From Lutraria lutraria (lineage: Eukaryota; Mollusca; Bivalvia; Venerida; Mactridae), in assembly GCA_964023205.1 (NCBI GenBank), contig OZ026836.1, positions 4,533,501-4,597,500 on the forward strand: a stretch of 64,000 bases of DNA, written 5' to 3'. Positions 11,931-26,215 of this stretch are shown here, one piece after another. Numbering within the stretch: the first letter of the stretch is position 1; every line of letters begins with the position of its first letter. The notes below the pieces were generated by a model. The model saw only the letters and a list, made by a program, of their open reading frames with translations. It was not told the DNA's origin and did no database searches. The translations under genes were made by a program, and so were the position numbers.

Positions 11931-14900
11931 TGCACAAGCTAGATTCTTTGCTGAGTCATATTGAATATTAATGTATTAATATTTCTAACATTTTCTTGCT
12001 TCCATGTGCGATCTGAATTGACCAGTTTTGGAAACGTGTTGTTTCTCATAATAAGGTACCTACATGATAATTATAGTTATTTGTATATTCCCGTAACCAG
12101 GTAGCATGGCTTTAGAGATAAAATCAGTATGCGGATATATACAGTATAAGTATAGCTTAGATGTTAGTGTCAGAATGTGAATCAACATTTTTACTGTTTC
12201 ATATAATGAAACTACTAATTCAAGCATAATTTATCATTTTTTCAATTTATAACTAAAGATCATTAATCTTGATTAAGATGTATTTTGTTCATTTTGTGAT
12301 CTTTAAAAACATAATTCCTGGGACCAATATACACATATAGATAATTTTAACAAAACAAAGTGCGAAAAGATAAGCATCATAATTAAAGTATAGTAACATA
12401 ATGAATGGCTTTAAATTAGCTGTTGAGCACAACCCTGTCATAAAAATATAAAATAATTAAATTTGTTTCCATATAGTAAGACGGATCAACATTTATAGAT
12501 GAATGCAGATTACATCGCCAATTAACGTGATTATCAATATACATGTGTATAATGGTCCCAGTTAATACTGACCGTAAGTGCAATATATATAATTAGCTCA
12601 CTGAACCATGACCTGTATGGGATTTTATTACTACATGCTATTTAAATTGGTAAAAATGATGCGAATTATGCCAGGCACATGTATTATATGTAGACATGTC
12701 ATATTTTACTATGATAATTAACATCGAACTTATTTTAAGCCAAAAAATGATTGTTAGACTTAGTGGTTTGATCAGAGACTTTTTTACAGTTTATTTATCT
12801 AAAAGGGATGCTATATATATCCAAGGACTTATATACATACATGTATGATAATGTATATAAGTCCTTGATATATCTGAATTTATACTCGATAAAATATAAA
12901 CTAGTTATTTAACACAAGCGAATTCAGCCCCCCCCCCCCTCCTAAAGAAATGAAAAATCATTCAATGAAATAGCATATACTTTCCAAAATATTATGCCCC
13001 TGAAATCTTGGATCTGCCTGTAACATTAAATATTTGTCGATAAAAATCAGAATAAATGAAACAGAATGGATTTTACAATATATTTATCTACATATTAACA
13101 AAATTAGAATTAATTAAATTTTCACCTTGTCAAAGAAAATTTGTTATTAGCAGAATAAATATAATAAAGCGTACATCAATGGTTATTTTATTATAAAACA
13201 GGTTAAGCTTGGCTGTAGTTACCCAACAACTAACAAATAACGTTAAATAATACATTTCAAGTATAAGTCAAGTTCTTCATGATATCACTTTCTGTCATTG
13301 TTTTACTGTATTTGATGAACCACTGATAAGATCATGCCTGCGGGCGCAATGCGCGTCTTGCTTAATGAACCGTGATTCTACTGCTTTCAGTGCTATCTAG
13401 GGTCTTAAATGGTTTATCTAGGGTCCTTATCTAAGGGACATAATCGAAATTTGATCACAAGCTTCCCTTCGACCGAAAATCAAGGGAGGCTACTTTGTAA
13501 ATTAGGCCTTTAAAGCTGGCAATGTTTCATTAATAGATAACACGGTACACATGAATACAATGTGTATGTTATACTTGGTAATCGTTATGTACAGTAAAAT
13601 GAGCGGTAAGATTCAGCTTGGATCATTGATCAATCTTAAGAATCATTCGATCAATATCAATTAGTTGAAACTGATAGATGAAGATGTCGTGTTAAATAGC
13701 GTTGAATGGTATAATAAATGTATTTGCAATGAAGTATAAAGATCCTATTTCTGTCTGTATAATTTTAACAATTTCTTCCATTTCCGTTCTTCCTAGACAC
13801 CGCCTACATTGAATAATGGTGTTGGCTCCATTACATTTGCTAGGGCTCTTACACATTGCCGATGGGTCCAGCACATTGTCGATGGCTCAGTCACATTTGC
13901 AAAAATGTTGAGTATTTCGTTTTAAAACGAGCTCTGTGAGCTATTTTTTGTGTTGATGCAAAAGGGATGTTGGGACAATGTAGCATGCTTGCTTAAATGG
14001 TCCAGCATCCACTTCCTGGTAGAGAAATCACTCCAGATGTGTTTCCTCGTGTAAGAAAACACACGAGTTGATAATTTCTAAAAGTTCTAGCAATGTCATT
14101 TTAGAGTATTTTTTTTGTCGAAAATGCATGCAAAATGACGAGGAAAATGTTCTGGTGGCATAGCATTCTTCAATATTTGAAAAACAAGCATCTGCTTTAA
14201 AAACGGATATTTTTATAAAATGTGCTTACCTGTTCAAACTTGAAATTAATCGATGGCTCTATAACAGATGTGTCGATGGCTCATATTTACCAGATCACAA
14301 AAATGTGAAAGAGCCACCGTTTAGTAGGGATGTAGACATATTCCTGTCAAAATTGTATGAACAAATCTAAATTGTAAGCCATTTATATCTTCACAGAACA
14401 AATCTACATGGCTGTATTGTCATGGTTATTGGTCAGGCGTTTCTTGTCAATGTTTTTGTCAGGCGTTTATTGTCAGGCGTTTATTGTCAGGTGTTTATGT
14501 TTATTGCCATGGTTATTGTCAGGTGCTTAGTATTGTCAGGCGTTTATTGTCATGGTCATTGTCCAGGTGTTTATTGTCAGGTGTGTATTGTCGTTATTAT
14601 ATAGATTGTCATTATTATTGTTAGGGCTTTAATGCCATAGGTTTATTTTCATGGTTATTGTTATTTAAAAATTCCTATAAAAAGTGGCTTGATTATAAAT
14701 TTGCACTAAATTTCGAAACTTTGAAATTATACAAAATTGGGTATTACGATCCAAACCAAGATTATTTCGAAATGCCTTATTTTTATGTGTTGAAATGCAT
14801 TTCTTGCTATTTGGAAATGTCATTTTGGAGCGATGAAATGCCTGCGTTACTCAGTAATTACATGGTGACGTTAACTGCGGTCGGAAATTGAATGCTTAAA

Positions 14901-15660
14901 TTAATCTCGTTCTATGAGCAGTGTATTTAGTGATTGTTAAACACCCACACCGATATCATTCAAAATTTAGGGATAATTTGTTTTGTTCAGAAAGTATTGG
15001 GGCCGTATTATTTGGATTTCGTTTACACCGTTCTCAGGTAATTGTATGAAATGCATAAAATGTGTTTTTATTATGTGTACATTTTGGTAATTACCTGAAT
15101 AAAAATTTGCAAAATTGAAAATGTATCTGTTGTAATTATTTTCAAAGTCAACCATCGGTTCTAATTTCATCTTTTTTAATCAACAGATATTTTTTCTGGT
15201 TTATATACAAAAAATCAGATATGTTAAACTGTTGTACGTACATTTGAGTTAACTATAGTCCGTACTTTTTTAATCATAATTATATCATTGTGTCAGGGTC
15301 TTCTTGATTTGAGTGACCCTGATTGTGTTTAATGCGATGATGTACTGCTGTGTTAAAAATGCATGTGGACTTACAAATCCAGCGCACTAGCCCCGGGGCC
15401 AAAGCCGCGGCTACAATATAAGTAGGAGACTAGAAAAGTACTGGAAACACCGAGATCAGTTATATAACTACTGTGAACCAATCAATACAAGATACCTCAG
15501 TGTAAACTCTGAATGAAAATGAAGAGATGGTGCCAGAGGCTGATGAGAGAATTATAATGATAACCGGCTTAATAAGCATTTGTAAGAAAATAATTAAGAT
15601 TTACATGTTTTCCTTTTATGAATGTCTTCTTTTTTCATAAATGAGTTTTATTCTTTTGCA
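11931..15660. other. Gene-free AT-rich DNA with small repeats
   Basis: No gene recognised. It contains a small foldback near 12808-12872 (ATCCAAGGACTTATATAC paired with its reverse complement), a C homopolymer near 12930 and a minisatellite at 14420-14665. The 5' end and promoter of the BRI3-family gene presumably lie in or upstream of the last part: a TTTTTCAG acceptor at about 15668 suggests an upstream untranslated exon that I could not locate. Confidence 0.5.
14420..14665. repeat. Minisatellite, ~14-16 bp unit
   Basis: Repeats of a TTTATTGTCAGGCG / TTATTGTCATGG type unit over about 245 bp, imperfect and variable in spacing. The 60-codon frame through it is repeat-derived. Confidence 0.7.
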
Positions 15661-15688
15661 TTTTTCAGTTTTGTTAAAGTAGGAAAAG

Positions 15689-15766
15689 ATGTCTGCTCAA
15701 CAGCCAACACAAGTGGTTACCACGCAGCCTACAACAGTCGTGGCTGGGGGATGTCCAACATGCGGG
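15689..15766 (+). CDS. BRI3-family gene, coding exon 1
   Basis: Twenty-six codons from ATG to TGC GGG, followed by donor GTAATT. It ends in phase 0, and only phase 0 keeps exon 2 open. Confidence 0.82.
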
Positions 15767-18700
15767 GTAATTTTAACTTTCTGTATATTCTGTCATCAAA
15801 TATAACACAAATATTTGTGACGTTTTATAGTTACTAAAACTGTTCTATCAAGCAAATAGTACGATAGAAGTGGAGGAATTGAATGTCACAATTCATTACA
15901 TTAAATATGCCTACCCTTAGGTACGTACCTAGAAACTGGTAGAACAAACTGATGCCTTAATTTATACTGGATAATTATGAATGATCTGATTAATGCCCGA
16001 GATATTAATGAAATATTTATTATAGAATTAAGTGCCTTGAACTACTTACTTACTGTCCGTCGCGCATCATTCTGGCGCATAGGGCGGCGACAAAGTCCCC
16101 CCAGTCTTCCATAACATCTTCTCCTAACATCATAATCAAAGCAAACTTTAATTAGGAAAATGAAGAAAAGTCTGTCATATGATTTTTATATACGAGGTAT
16201 TTAAGAAGTGATAGTTTAAACATTAAAGTGATCTTCACATTTCAATGAGGTCGACACCAGCCTATTCTTTTCATAATAAGTTTTTTCATGGTTATTATTT
16301 TATTTCAATAATCCCATTTTAACTGCAGAAGTTTCATTTGATGATTATGCATTAAGCCTTTTGTGTCACGTTAAATAGCTTGTCAAAAGATTACCGCAAG
16401 TTTTTATTACAAGTCTTGTCATTAATCACAGCGTCTGTTTCTGTTCTCACGAAGCAGTTTAAGGTTTGAAATCAAATATTGTAATATCTGAGTGTCATCG
16501 AAAGCGGAAATGAAATCTGACACAGACACTTTTAATCGAATAGCGAGTGATGTGATAACATTCTCTCGTATAATTTACATCACTATTTCATCGGTTTGGC
16601 CTTACATTTTTTGTATCTAAAATTGCATTGACGTGTAAACATTGCATTTGCTTTGTATACGTGGGCAAATGAGGTATAGAAATGATTTAATGAAAATTTC
16701 AATTTACATTTCATTACTATTTGGGGGGGGGGGGGTGTCAAACGTGATATGCAAGGTGAATGTTTTCGTATTAGATGTTTGCTGTGGATAATTAAGTAAA
16801 ATACAAAATCACTCAACCTGGCAATTATTGTAGGACAGCGAGAAAATATTTATGAACAGAAAACCGCGGTTTCTGGTCTGGTTTATGTTAAACTCATAAA
16901 TTTGCCTGGTACTTTGCCAGATTCTGTAGACTACAACAAGTTCTGTTACCTTGACCTACCTGCTTCTTAACCTCTCAAATCGTGCATCACGTGACACAGA
17001 TCTTTTTTTCTCTTCAGAAGAAAACTAAAATTGTCTTATTACAGATAGAATAGATATATATTACACAGCAATTTGTTTTCTATGAAATAGTAGCTTTGTA
17101 TATCAGTACTTGTTGACAGTAATTTAGATCTTACGAAAGATGTTTTGTATTCATTTAGGATAAATGGCATTCCGTGAATTTAGAGCTCATATACATCACA
17201 GAAGTTGATTGTCTGATGTGAAGTTCCTAGTGTGAACTCTTTATTATGACTAATCTCTGATTTATTTGCGTACTAACATTCTGCCATTATCTGATATTAA
17301 TTAGAAGACAAAGAGCATTTATGACGTGTTTAATATATAAAAGAAGAAAAAGTCACTATCATACAACCACAGACATGATGTCACATTAAGAAGCAGGATC
17401 ATGCTGTATTAGCATTGAAAACCCGCCGTCATCTATCGTGATTTTTCTAATGGTTTACTTGCCACCCCTCTCCCCTGGTCATTATTATGTTTTACTGAAT
17501 TCTTATCCATACCATAGATTTCTTTGTCAATAAATCTCCAACAGAAAGTACATTCTTTGCCAACACGTGACTGGGCGATTATTTTACATCACAACATAAT
17601 ATTGATCGGATTTAGCGTTCGGCCGAATCTCTGCTCTAAAAACATGAAAAACACAGAAAGCTTATATTTGCCTCTCTGATATGATCAACAGACTTGATTA
17701 GGTTGGAACCATTGGCTATGATAAAAGTATGGTTCCCTACTTGTCGGGTTAACAACAAACCACTTAATGGCTTCAACAAGACTATAAACGAACCCATGGT
17801 TACTGATGAGGTTTGATTTTGTAACAAAAAACCTGGTTCATCGCAGCAGTCATATTGCCATTTGATAATGTAACAGCTGTAACTTCGTGCATGCATCTTG
17901 TATTGCCTGATTTCTTCCCGCTAATATAATTATCATTAGTATTAGTATTTAGTATTACTCGGATGTATCCAATATCTAAATGTTATCAGGCAATTCTGCG
18001 GAGGAAGTTGGATGATTATAAAGCTGCTTTTACCGACATCTATAATCCATACTGTTCCCATCAGGAGAATTAATGTAATATTGTACTTGTATCTAGGAAT
18101 CCGGTCAATCTTAATTGCTTTATCGTTAAATAGTATTCATAGTCGAACGTGGCCTTGGCTATATCACGTATAAAATCTATTATTTTACCCATAGGCACTC
18201 GATTCTGTGAATTTTATACGTTTACGGGCATTATTTTTCAATTTAACTCATCAAACAACGCAAATCTATCGAAAAAAAATCTTCAATGTTTTCCCTTATT
18301 AAGTGTATAAAAACACGAAGTTTTCCCTTATTAGGTTAATAAAAAACACCAAGGTAGTGCACTCGCCATTTTTCGATTGCCGGAAGTGACGAAAATAAGC
18401 GTGGGTCCCGGCTTTCTTTCTAATCCGCACGTGCATTCCGGGAACCTTGCTTTCGTTGTAGTGTGCCCCTACTTTAAACGTTTCGACAGTTTTTAGAAGG
18501 AAAGCCGCGACCCACGCTTAAATTTTGTATATTTCTTTCGAAAGATTTTGCGTTGTTTCATGAGTTAAATTGAAAAATAACGTCTGTAAACGAATAAAAA
18601 TCACGGAATCGAATGCCTATGATTTTACCGTCTATAAATACGTGTACTGTTTGAAAATGACAATGTTGAAATTTATTTCTAACTTCCGGTCACGTGACAA

Positions 18701-20495
18701 TTTATTAATATGGCAATCAGCATTAGCATTTCCTGGCCACAATTAATCTACATAAAATCCGTCTTGTCATAATACATTACGATGTTCAGGCTTTGTTAAA
18801 TTCCTATTGTATTATTCTTGTTCTGAATATATTCACCGATTATGCAATAAATGTAATACACTGGTGTTTTCTGACAACCGTTATTTTGGATCACACCATA
18901 ACTAAAACTGGTATTACTACAAATGGTATTACTAATATTTGTATTACTAATAATTGTATTTCTTATAATGGTATAACTAATAATGGTATTACTATAATAA
19001 TGGTTTTACTAATAATGGTTTTATTAATAATTGTATTATTAATAATTGTATTACTAATAATTGTATTTCTTATAATGGTATAACTAATAATGGTATTACT
19101 AATAATTGTTTTACTAATAATGGTATTACTAATAATTGTATTATTAATAATTGTATTATTAATAATTGTATTTCTTATAATGGTATAATTAATAATGGTA
19201 ATACTAATAATTGTATTCCTTATAATTGTATCACTAATAATTGTATTTCTTATAATGGTATTACTAATAATGGTATAAATATGGTCAAAAACATTATATG
19301 TTGATAAAACTTGAATTTAAAAATACTAATTATAATATTACTATTTGACATAACTAAGTTAGTTAATGCTTGTTACATTGTTTTATCACTTTATCTAATT
19401 CTACAGGTGATTAATTATACATGCTTTTATTTTAATGCATTCTGACTTCATTTTAGTTCAATTATCGGCTTATTAACATTAAATCTTGATTAGAGTTCGA
19501 AACAAAACGACCTATTTTATTTCTTTCACCAGTTTATGTATACTTATATAATTATATATACATGTATATACATACATGTATTTATATGTTATGACGATGA
19601 GCTGTAATGCTCATGTATGCATGCTCATGTCTAAATAAAGTTTTTGTTCTGCACTGTTCTGTTAATAACTGCTTGCGATAAATTGGCAGCTATAGACATT
19701 ATACTTACAGAATATGATCGTGGTATGATAACATGTTTAATCATTTGACAACTCAAGGCGGCCACTTAGGACAGATACAGTAACACTTAAACAGTATATC
19801 TTAGATATAGGATCTAATATACAGATTATTGCAGATTAGAAGGATATAAGTATTGTCTAGTTAAGACAAATATATTCCATGTATAGATTAATGGTTCGTT
19901 AACTAATTATCTCTCTCTTACTCTCTCTGTGTATCCGCCTTAACCGGATTCCGGAAACCCGTCCGATTGTGTGGTGTACATATATACATCTTGATATGGA
20001 TACTGATACGTCGCATGTTTTATATATCGATAGTATCCACGTTTCTCAACAATTGAACGTCAGTCAAACCTGTGTTAGCGCTCAACTCCGTATAAAGGTC
20101 TACTTGTAAATAAAGGTCATTGTTTTAAAAAAAGATCATTGATTATTTAGAACAAAATGACCTCCGAATACCTCCAAGGCCATGTTATGTCTTTCCCAAA
20201 GTTGGTCTTCATTGACAGGTGACACTGGTTAGACTGTGTGTGTGTGGGTGTGTGCGCGTGCGTGCGTGCGCGTATGTATGTATAATTTCAATATGTACGA
20301 GTAAATAACTTATGTAAGTAAGGGCAGTTTTCAACCGCTTTTTAATATTTCTTTTTTTTATTTCAGGCTGGAACAATAGAAGATAGTTTTACAATGATTG
20401 GAATAATTCTAGCCATCTTGTTTTTCCCTCTCGGAATTCTATGTTGTCTGCTGATGAAAGAAAAGAAATGTAACAGGTGTGGAGCAAAATTTTAA
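15689..20495 (+). CDS. BRI3-family (brain protein I3-like) membrane protein, two coding exons
   Basis: Coding exons 15689-15766 and 20367-20495 join in frame into 68 residues. The first exon encodes a Gln/Thr/Val-rich N-terminus and the motif CPTCG; the donor is GTAATT and the acceptor TTATTTCAG. The second encodes 'GTIEDSFT', one long hydrophobic segment with a CC pair (about residues 37-55), a basic MKEKK stretch and a closing CNRCGAKF. Paired CxxC motifs flanking a hydrophobic segment, and the small size, are the hallmarks of the BRI3 family, small endolysosomal membrane proteins of poorly defined role. The start is the first ATG after a TTTTTCAG acceptor at 15668, implying an intron in the 5'UTR. 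The intron (4.6 kb) is full of repeats. No strong poly(A) signal follows closely; AATAAA occurs near 21070. Confidence 0.85.
18189..18630. repeat. Foldback element with two nested arm pairs
   Basis: The outer arms (about 18189-18275 and 18530-18630) share CAATTTAACTCAT and neighbouring sequence as reverse complements. Inner arms (about 18395-18422 and 18494-18522) share AAGCGTGGGTC and GGCTTTC. Arms are about 85-90% matched. This is likely an old non-autonomous foldback transposon. Confidence 0.75.
18890..19278. repeat. Minisatellite of ATTACTAATAATGGT type
   Basis: About 390 bp of 15-18 bp units alternating ACTAATAATGGTATT with ACTAATAATTGTATT and CTTATAATGGTATA. Open frames across it are repeat-driven. 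Confidence 0.9.
20367..20495 (+). CDS. BRI3-family gene, coding exon 2 (last)
   Basis: Forty-two codons plus TAA after an acceptor with a strong pyrimidine tract. It carries the membrane segment and the C-terminal CxxC motif. Confidence 0.85.
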   Translation, partial: AGTIEDSFTMIGIILAILFFPLGILCCLLMKEKKCNRCGAKF

Positions 20496-23420
20496 CTCAG
20501 AGCAAAAGAGTTGTATAAAATACTCGTTTTTGTAACTAAATATATTTTATGTAATCACGTATCCTAATTCGCTGCTTAGAGATGCTGCTTTAAAATAGTG
20601 ATGCCATTTCAGTGGCCCCAATTGCTTGACAGTGATGGATTTAAACACAATAATGTCAATGATGAACATTCCGACAAATCGGATGATGCTCAGAAGCAGT
20701 TGTTTAACATTAATGACAAGTGATATGGCTGATAGTGTTATGTTTTATATGTATATTGTTCAACTTTCACGTTTAGAATGTGTTCTATCTCACATGTTTA
20801 CGCTTAAAGTTTCTATCTTTTGGACAATTTACCAAAAAATCGCGCCTCATGGTGCTTTAACTTTACCAACAACTACACAATGACCTACATTCTAAAAATA
20901 TATGTCTTCGTTCTAGAACAGTCTGCTCGTTGATGAAAGGGAACTAATCCGTGCTTGGCTCGCAACTTAACTAGTCCTTGTTATCTGTCTGTAAATAGAC
21001 TTTGGTGCGCTGCAATTCAGAACGGGAACCAGTTTAGCTCACAACTGTCTCGCATATAAGTTTCATTTAATAAATCTTTTTTATCTCGTCGTTTTACGAT
21101 TTTGCGATTGACGGACAATTTCGAATCCGTTTTCGGTTTCCTTTTGCAGAAACAAGTTCTTTAAAGCAAGGAATAACTAAACGTGTTTTCATTTACGAAC
21201 TCACATCGCAAGATCGTTGTTTAAACGTTGATGATAAAAACGCTCGTTCCTTGTCACAAATCCTATCCGACTTTGAAGACTCGTTTGATCAACTCATCGC
21301 GTGCCAGCAGAATTTTAATCAAGCTTATTTCTTTGGTTGGAAATACCATATGTAAAAATGTGTCTGTGTCTATTCGTGTTCACGTTTCAATTCTTATGTC
21401 ACTTATATTCGAGACAGTGTGACCACCACTGTTAGGATTGCTACATTTATGGGTCCAATAAATGATACATTAAGCGTAAATAGGACTTTAATATACACAA
21501 TGTAGTACACTTTCGTCCGCTTTTTTGTTGTTTCATAATTTTGTAAATGTTTAGAAACATTTTCATATTCTGTACAAATATTTTTTAATCTAAATTTACC
21601 CTGTGTTGCCTTATACCGCTCTAATACTGATTTAGATTTCTTCATAAAAATATTTTTGATATTTTCCTAGAGTCTGCTCTGGTTATAAAACTTAAATCAT
21701 CTTTTTTCATACGATGTCATTAATGTGCCTTTAATTCGAGAATATAGCAACATCTTCACAAGCACGTGACCAATATATGTCCCTTCCCTTACCTTCGTAT
21801 CGATCGACCAATACATCTACATAGTAGACATTCGGGTGGTAGCCATTTGACATTTGACGGAATAAGACTTAAGAATTAAATAGTTTGATTTCATTCTTGT
21901 GGAGTTACAATATCAGATCAAAAGTGGGAAGATAGTATCTTGAATTTGATACCACGAAACAATGTCAAGTACTTAATGATTCTAGTTACAGTCCAACAAA
22001 AAGGTTTAAATGCTCGGTCCATGTGCATCTGTTCGAAGACAGACGTAATTGACTTGTCTGATGTGTTGCTTGATGAATATTTGGTTAACAAAACCTAGGC
22101 ATTTTAAAGTCGTATTGCATTTAGAACTTTGCAAGATGTTGAAAATTATTTTGACAACGTTTTATTAATTTTATTTCGCCCAAATTTTAATGTCAGCGTA
22201 TTTCCACTCTATTATGTGTTATACGGATGTATAAAAGTGAATAAAAAGTAGCAATATTAAACAACTTGGCTTTTTATTTTTTTCTTCATCAATTGCCCAA
22301 TTACATTGTATTTTATTATTCACAAAATATTGTTAAACGAATCAAGTTCGCGATTACTTCATTTTTAGAAGGCAACTAATAAAGTATTGTACTGACAACT
22401 GAATAGTTTACAACAATTATTCCATGTCATTGTAGCGATGTAGGTCACGACAGGATGACCTTATATGTACATGTATTCATATTATGATTTTTTCCCATTA
22501 TTACTCTTTAATAGGGATGTAAACGGTTAATCGATTAATCGATTAACCGTTCGTTTGTCCGATTAACCGGTTATCAAATCATTAATCGATTAACCGAAAA
22601 AAATAGAAAGAAGCAAGTAAAATATAATAATAAATTATAGAAAAATCGAAATTTTCAGTCAATACGCGCGAGATATTTGTCAATAAATTAGTCAACAAAG
22701 GTGCGAAAAATACGACAGTTGAGCCAATTAACAATTCATTGACACTGACCTGGGACCATTATACACACTGACACGTATATTGTTGATTGTGTAATTAACT
22801 AATTGAGAAGCGATTTTTGGATATAGATCTACGAGTAAACTTGCTTGGTCTGGGACTTCCTCAAAATTTGATATTGTTTCGCAAGTAAACATAATTTTTT
22901 ATACAAAAAGTTTAATAAGTTATACTATCGTAAGAAAAAATCGTCTGTCTGGACGTATTTCAGACGCAGTATAGTGATGAAAAACGTAAAATGTGACCTT
23001 TGCGGTAATGCATGTATGTTATACTATGTATACACATATGTTGCGTGTTTCGCCGGTATTACTAAGACATGCTAATAAAATCGTCAAACAAGATCGCTTT
23101 TTCTTATTTCGCATCTTTATTGATATAAATTGGCAGATACTTGTTTTTTTGTTAATTATCTCTGTGTTCAGACGCTGGTATGATTTAATTTTGCATCTTT
23201 GTATCAAACATAGCCGCTGATAATTATAAGAACGCGTTGACATTTGATACTCAATCGCACAAAGTGTAAAATTCTCACAAACATCGATTAGGATCACAAT
23301 TGACACAAATTATAATTCAGCATTACACCAATCAACCAATCAAATGATCGTTTTTGTAAGCTCCACCCAATATTCCAATAATAACCTGACTAAATTGAAT
23401 AAGAAACAAGCATGCCGCAA
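20496..23420. other. 3'UTR of the BRI3-family gene and gene-free DNA
   Basis: No further coding exon is recognised. Near 22514-22597 lies TAGGGATGTAAACGGTTAAT followed by repeated TTAATCGATTAACC units. That resembles one end of a hAT-type transposon, but I did not find the other end or the duplicated target. Confidence 0.4.
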
Positions 23421-23421
23421 T

Positions 23422-23498
23422 CTTAAACCTCTAGACCACCCAGGCCACATATTTAAAGAGTCTTTAAATATGTGGCCTGGGTGGTCTAGAGGTTTAAG
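23422..23498. repeat. Perfect 77-bp palindrome
   Basis: Two 38-bp arms (23422-23459, 23461-23498) are exact reverse complements separated by one G. The arms include CTCTAGACCACCCAGGCC. Perfection over 38 bp implies a recent origin or active maintenance, or an assembly foldback artefact. Confidence 0.9.
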
Positions 23499-23570
23499 GT
23501 CTCTATTTAAGAATCACTTGAGCCTCAATGAATGAGTTTGAATCGTGATAAACTATTTGAGGAAGAGGCT

Positions 23571-23746
23571 GTACAGCTGGTTTAGGTAAGATAAATAGTT
23601 CAACCCAGGTGTACGTACAGCTCGTTTAGGTAAGATAAATAGTTCAACCCAGGTGTACGTACAGCTCGTTTAGGTAAGATAAATAGTTCAACCCAGGTGT
23701 ACGTACAGCTCGTTTAGGTAAGATAAATAGATCAACCCAGGTGTAC
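23571..23746. repeat. 44-bp tandem repeat, four copies
   Basis: The unit begins GTACAGCTCGTTTAGGTAAG and ends AACCCAGGTGTAC, with starts at 23571, 23615, 23659 and 23703. Copies differ at only a few positions. It lies 72 bp after the perfect palindrome. Confidence 0.95.
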
Positions 23747-23749
23747 GTC

Positions 23750-25660
23750 TGGAATCTGCTTCTATCAAGAAAGCTAAAAATGTCTCCCAAAAACACGACG
23801 TTAAATCTCATAGTAAAACAAGAAACGCAGCAACGCCACAAAACCTGGTTTTCCAAGGCTTTAATACACACTAACCACTTACGCTAGAATTCTGCACTAA
23901 GGCTTCATCAGTGGTTTAGTTTCCAGTGCGGCCTATATGAGATAGAGTCGATTTACTGAGTACAAGCTGATAGAAATGCAGAAGATTTTTCTTGCAATGA
24001 GGATTAAATGAAAATCATGTATTTACCGTTTGACGCCCGCATTCGGTAGTCTAATAATGATAAAAATACTAATCAAATACAGTGAACAGTGTTTTATTGT
24101 GTGTCTCTTGTAGAGGACGAATTTCACTTTAATTGAGTATATCCACATTATAATGATATCCGTTGTCAGTGTATCAAACAGTATTACTAGAGAATTCCAT
24201 TGTCTATGTCAAGCAATTAGAAAGATAGCCATGTATTTTATTACGCTTTTAAAATAAGGAAAGATTGGGTAAAATACTTAGAGTACAATTTTGTTATTGC
24301 TAGTCAAAAACTGGGATGGCATGGTGTTCGTCCTCTATAAAGAACGCCAACAAGTGTTGCCATTAAATGTAAGATCAAGTATTCTAATGTTCATTCTATA
24401 TGGACCAGTGATCTTAAAACAGTAAGTAAACATTCGAGCAAGACTACGTGTGATAATGTACACACATGGCATTTCAAATATTGTCCTGTTTCAGACCCAC
24501 CCATCCTCGGCGTGTTTTAGATGGCCTTTCCTTATACAAAGTTCCTATGATAAAATGAATACTGCATTTCAAACTATAAATTCCGTTATAACTTCGCTTG
24601 ATTTCTTCCCCTACCCAAATATCCACGTGATTATGAAGAATATTTCGGAAATCTTTAGAAATGGTGTTTTAAAACCCCGATAGTGAGAAATTTAATTATG
24701 CAAATCCGATAATTTATATGTGCATCTTCTGATGTATCTAAGTCATTTAGTTGCCTCTTCCGACTTGCTTTCACCAACATACATCAAGCATTATAAAAAA
24801 CATAGTTAATTCAGTGCCCGGCTTCGTTATTATTTTCCTTTCAATCTGTAATTAAGACGAAAGAAGTAGATGGAATCTCAGCGAGCAATTACTGAGAAGG
24901 CTGTCCCAATTTGTTTCCCATTGTATTTGCCAATCTAAATAAATAAATTAATCATTAAATAAGTAAACTAAGTTAGCCACACTCGATTTGATTACATGAA
25001 GACTTATTTTTAGTGGTGTGGTCAATTGCATGGGAGAAAAACATTTTGACAAACACGCTTACTCGTGTTATTTCCTGACAGCGTTTTGGGTATACATGAA
25101 GAACTAAACGTTGTTATTATATTCTTCGTATTTGAAAGATGTAATAATGTATTATTTACATCTCTGCAATGGCTTCCACTAACGTGAGATATATTTCAAG
25201 AAATTCTATATTGCGTCATAATTGTTAATCATACACTTAAATACACGATCGAATCCCATCAGTATTATTATATTTACATAAGGTCATTTCTAGCATTATA
25301 GATTAGGATTGTTATTTTGTGTCAATAAAACATATAGGAGAAGTCTGCAAGCATTACGACAAACTATATATATTGGAATTACCCTAGGAATGCTACAGGG
25401 AATTATAAAAGAACGACGAATTCTTGTTGCTGTAGAACTGGTTTTATTCGCGTTAGTTTTATTTTCACTAATTTTATAAAAATCTCGTGACGTATAATAC
25501 AAATATGTAGAATGATGTTTGTGTTTTGAAATGGACAAGGTCTGACGAACTAAATCTAGGGGTATGTTGCCGTCTTAAGTCAATATAGACTTCACATTAT
25601 ATCCTAAAATGGAAGTCCGTCGTACAGTTTTGTACCGCAGAATCAAAGTTCATTATACAA
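23750..25660. other. No gene seen
   Basis: AT-rich DNA without recognisable exon, RNA gene or repeat. Confidence 0.45.
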
Positions 25661-25668
25661 ATAACGTA

Positions 25669-26215
25669 TTATTTTGAACCACGGTTTGAGTGGAAACCCA
25701 ACTGCGCTTCACATAATACAATATTTACTTCGACACAGGGTTCCATTGATTCATTGATGACATACGTAAATATCTCCCCAAAACAGCAGTTCAAGGTGAT
25801 ACCCCGAAAATTACGTGGATTATCATTTGGATATGTGTTTAGTATACTAGGAACAATTACCCCCTTCGACCATGTCCTTGGGGAAGTACCGGTTATTTCA
25901 TTAAACAGTTCACGAATGGGTGCTACCATTATGCCTTTAGTTTCCTTAATGTACTCGTTTAAAATACAGTCTATTCCGGATGATTTATCGCTAGCTGTGT
26001 TCTTTCATGTCGCTTCCTCCCTTTTCAGAAAAGAAGTATTTGAGTTTTCATCCACATCATGAGGATACGTCAATAACAATTATTACATAACATTAAGGCT
26101 TGACTATTGCAAACATGTCAGATTATATACTATTTTATATTTAACTTTAAATAAATAAAAAATGCATTTGAAACAAAATATGGGGAAATATGGTAATTGA
26201 CATTTTTAGGTATAT
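25669..26215 (-). pseudogene. LINE reverse transcriptase fragment A
   Basis: On the minus strand an open frame (25929 down to 25669) reads a piece of a non-LTR retrotransposon reverse transcriptase: W-S-K-G-V-I-V-P-S-I, then NFRGITLNC, then AQLGFHS, matching the family pattern W-x-x-G-x-I-x-P-x-x-K, NYRGITL and QxGF. The frame decays on both sides. The nucleotide homology extends to about 26215 and is shared with a second fragment at 57425-57870. No 5' end, endonuclease or tail is present, so this is a dead fragment. Confidence 0.75.

Larger units (their letters stand above)
15767..20366 (+). other. Intron of the BRI3-family gene
   Basis: GT-AG intron of 4.6 kb. It holds a G homopolymer (about 16723-16734), a foldback repeat (18189-18630), a minisatellite (18890-19278) and a GT/GC microsatellite (about 20237-20282). 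No nested gene is apparent. Confidence 0.75.
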
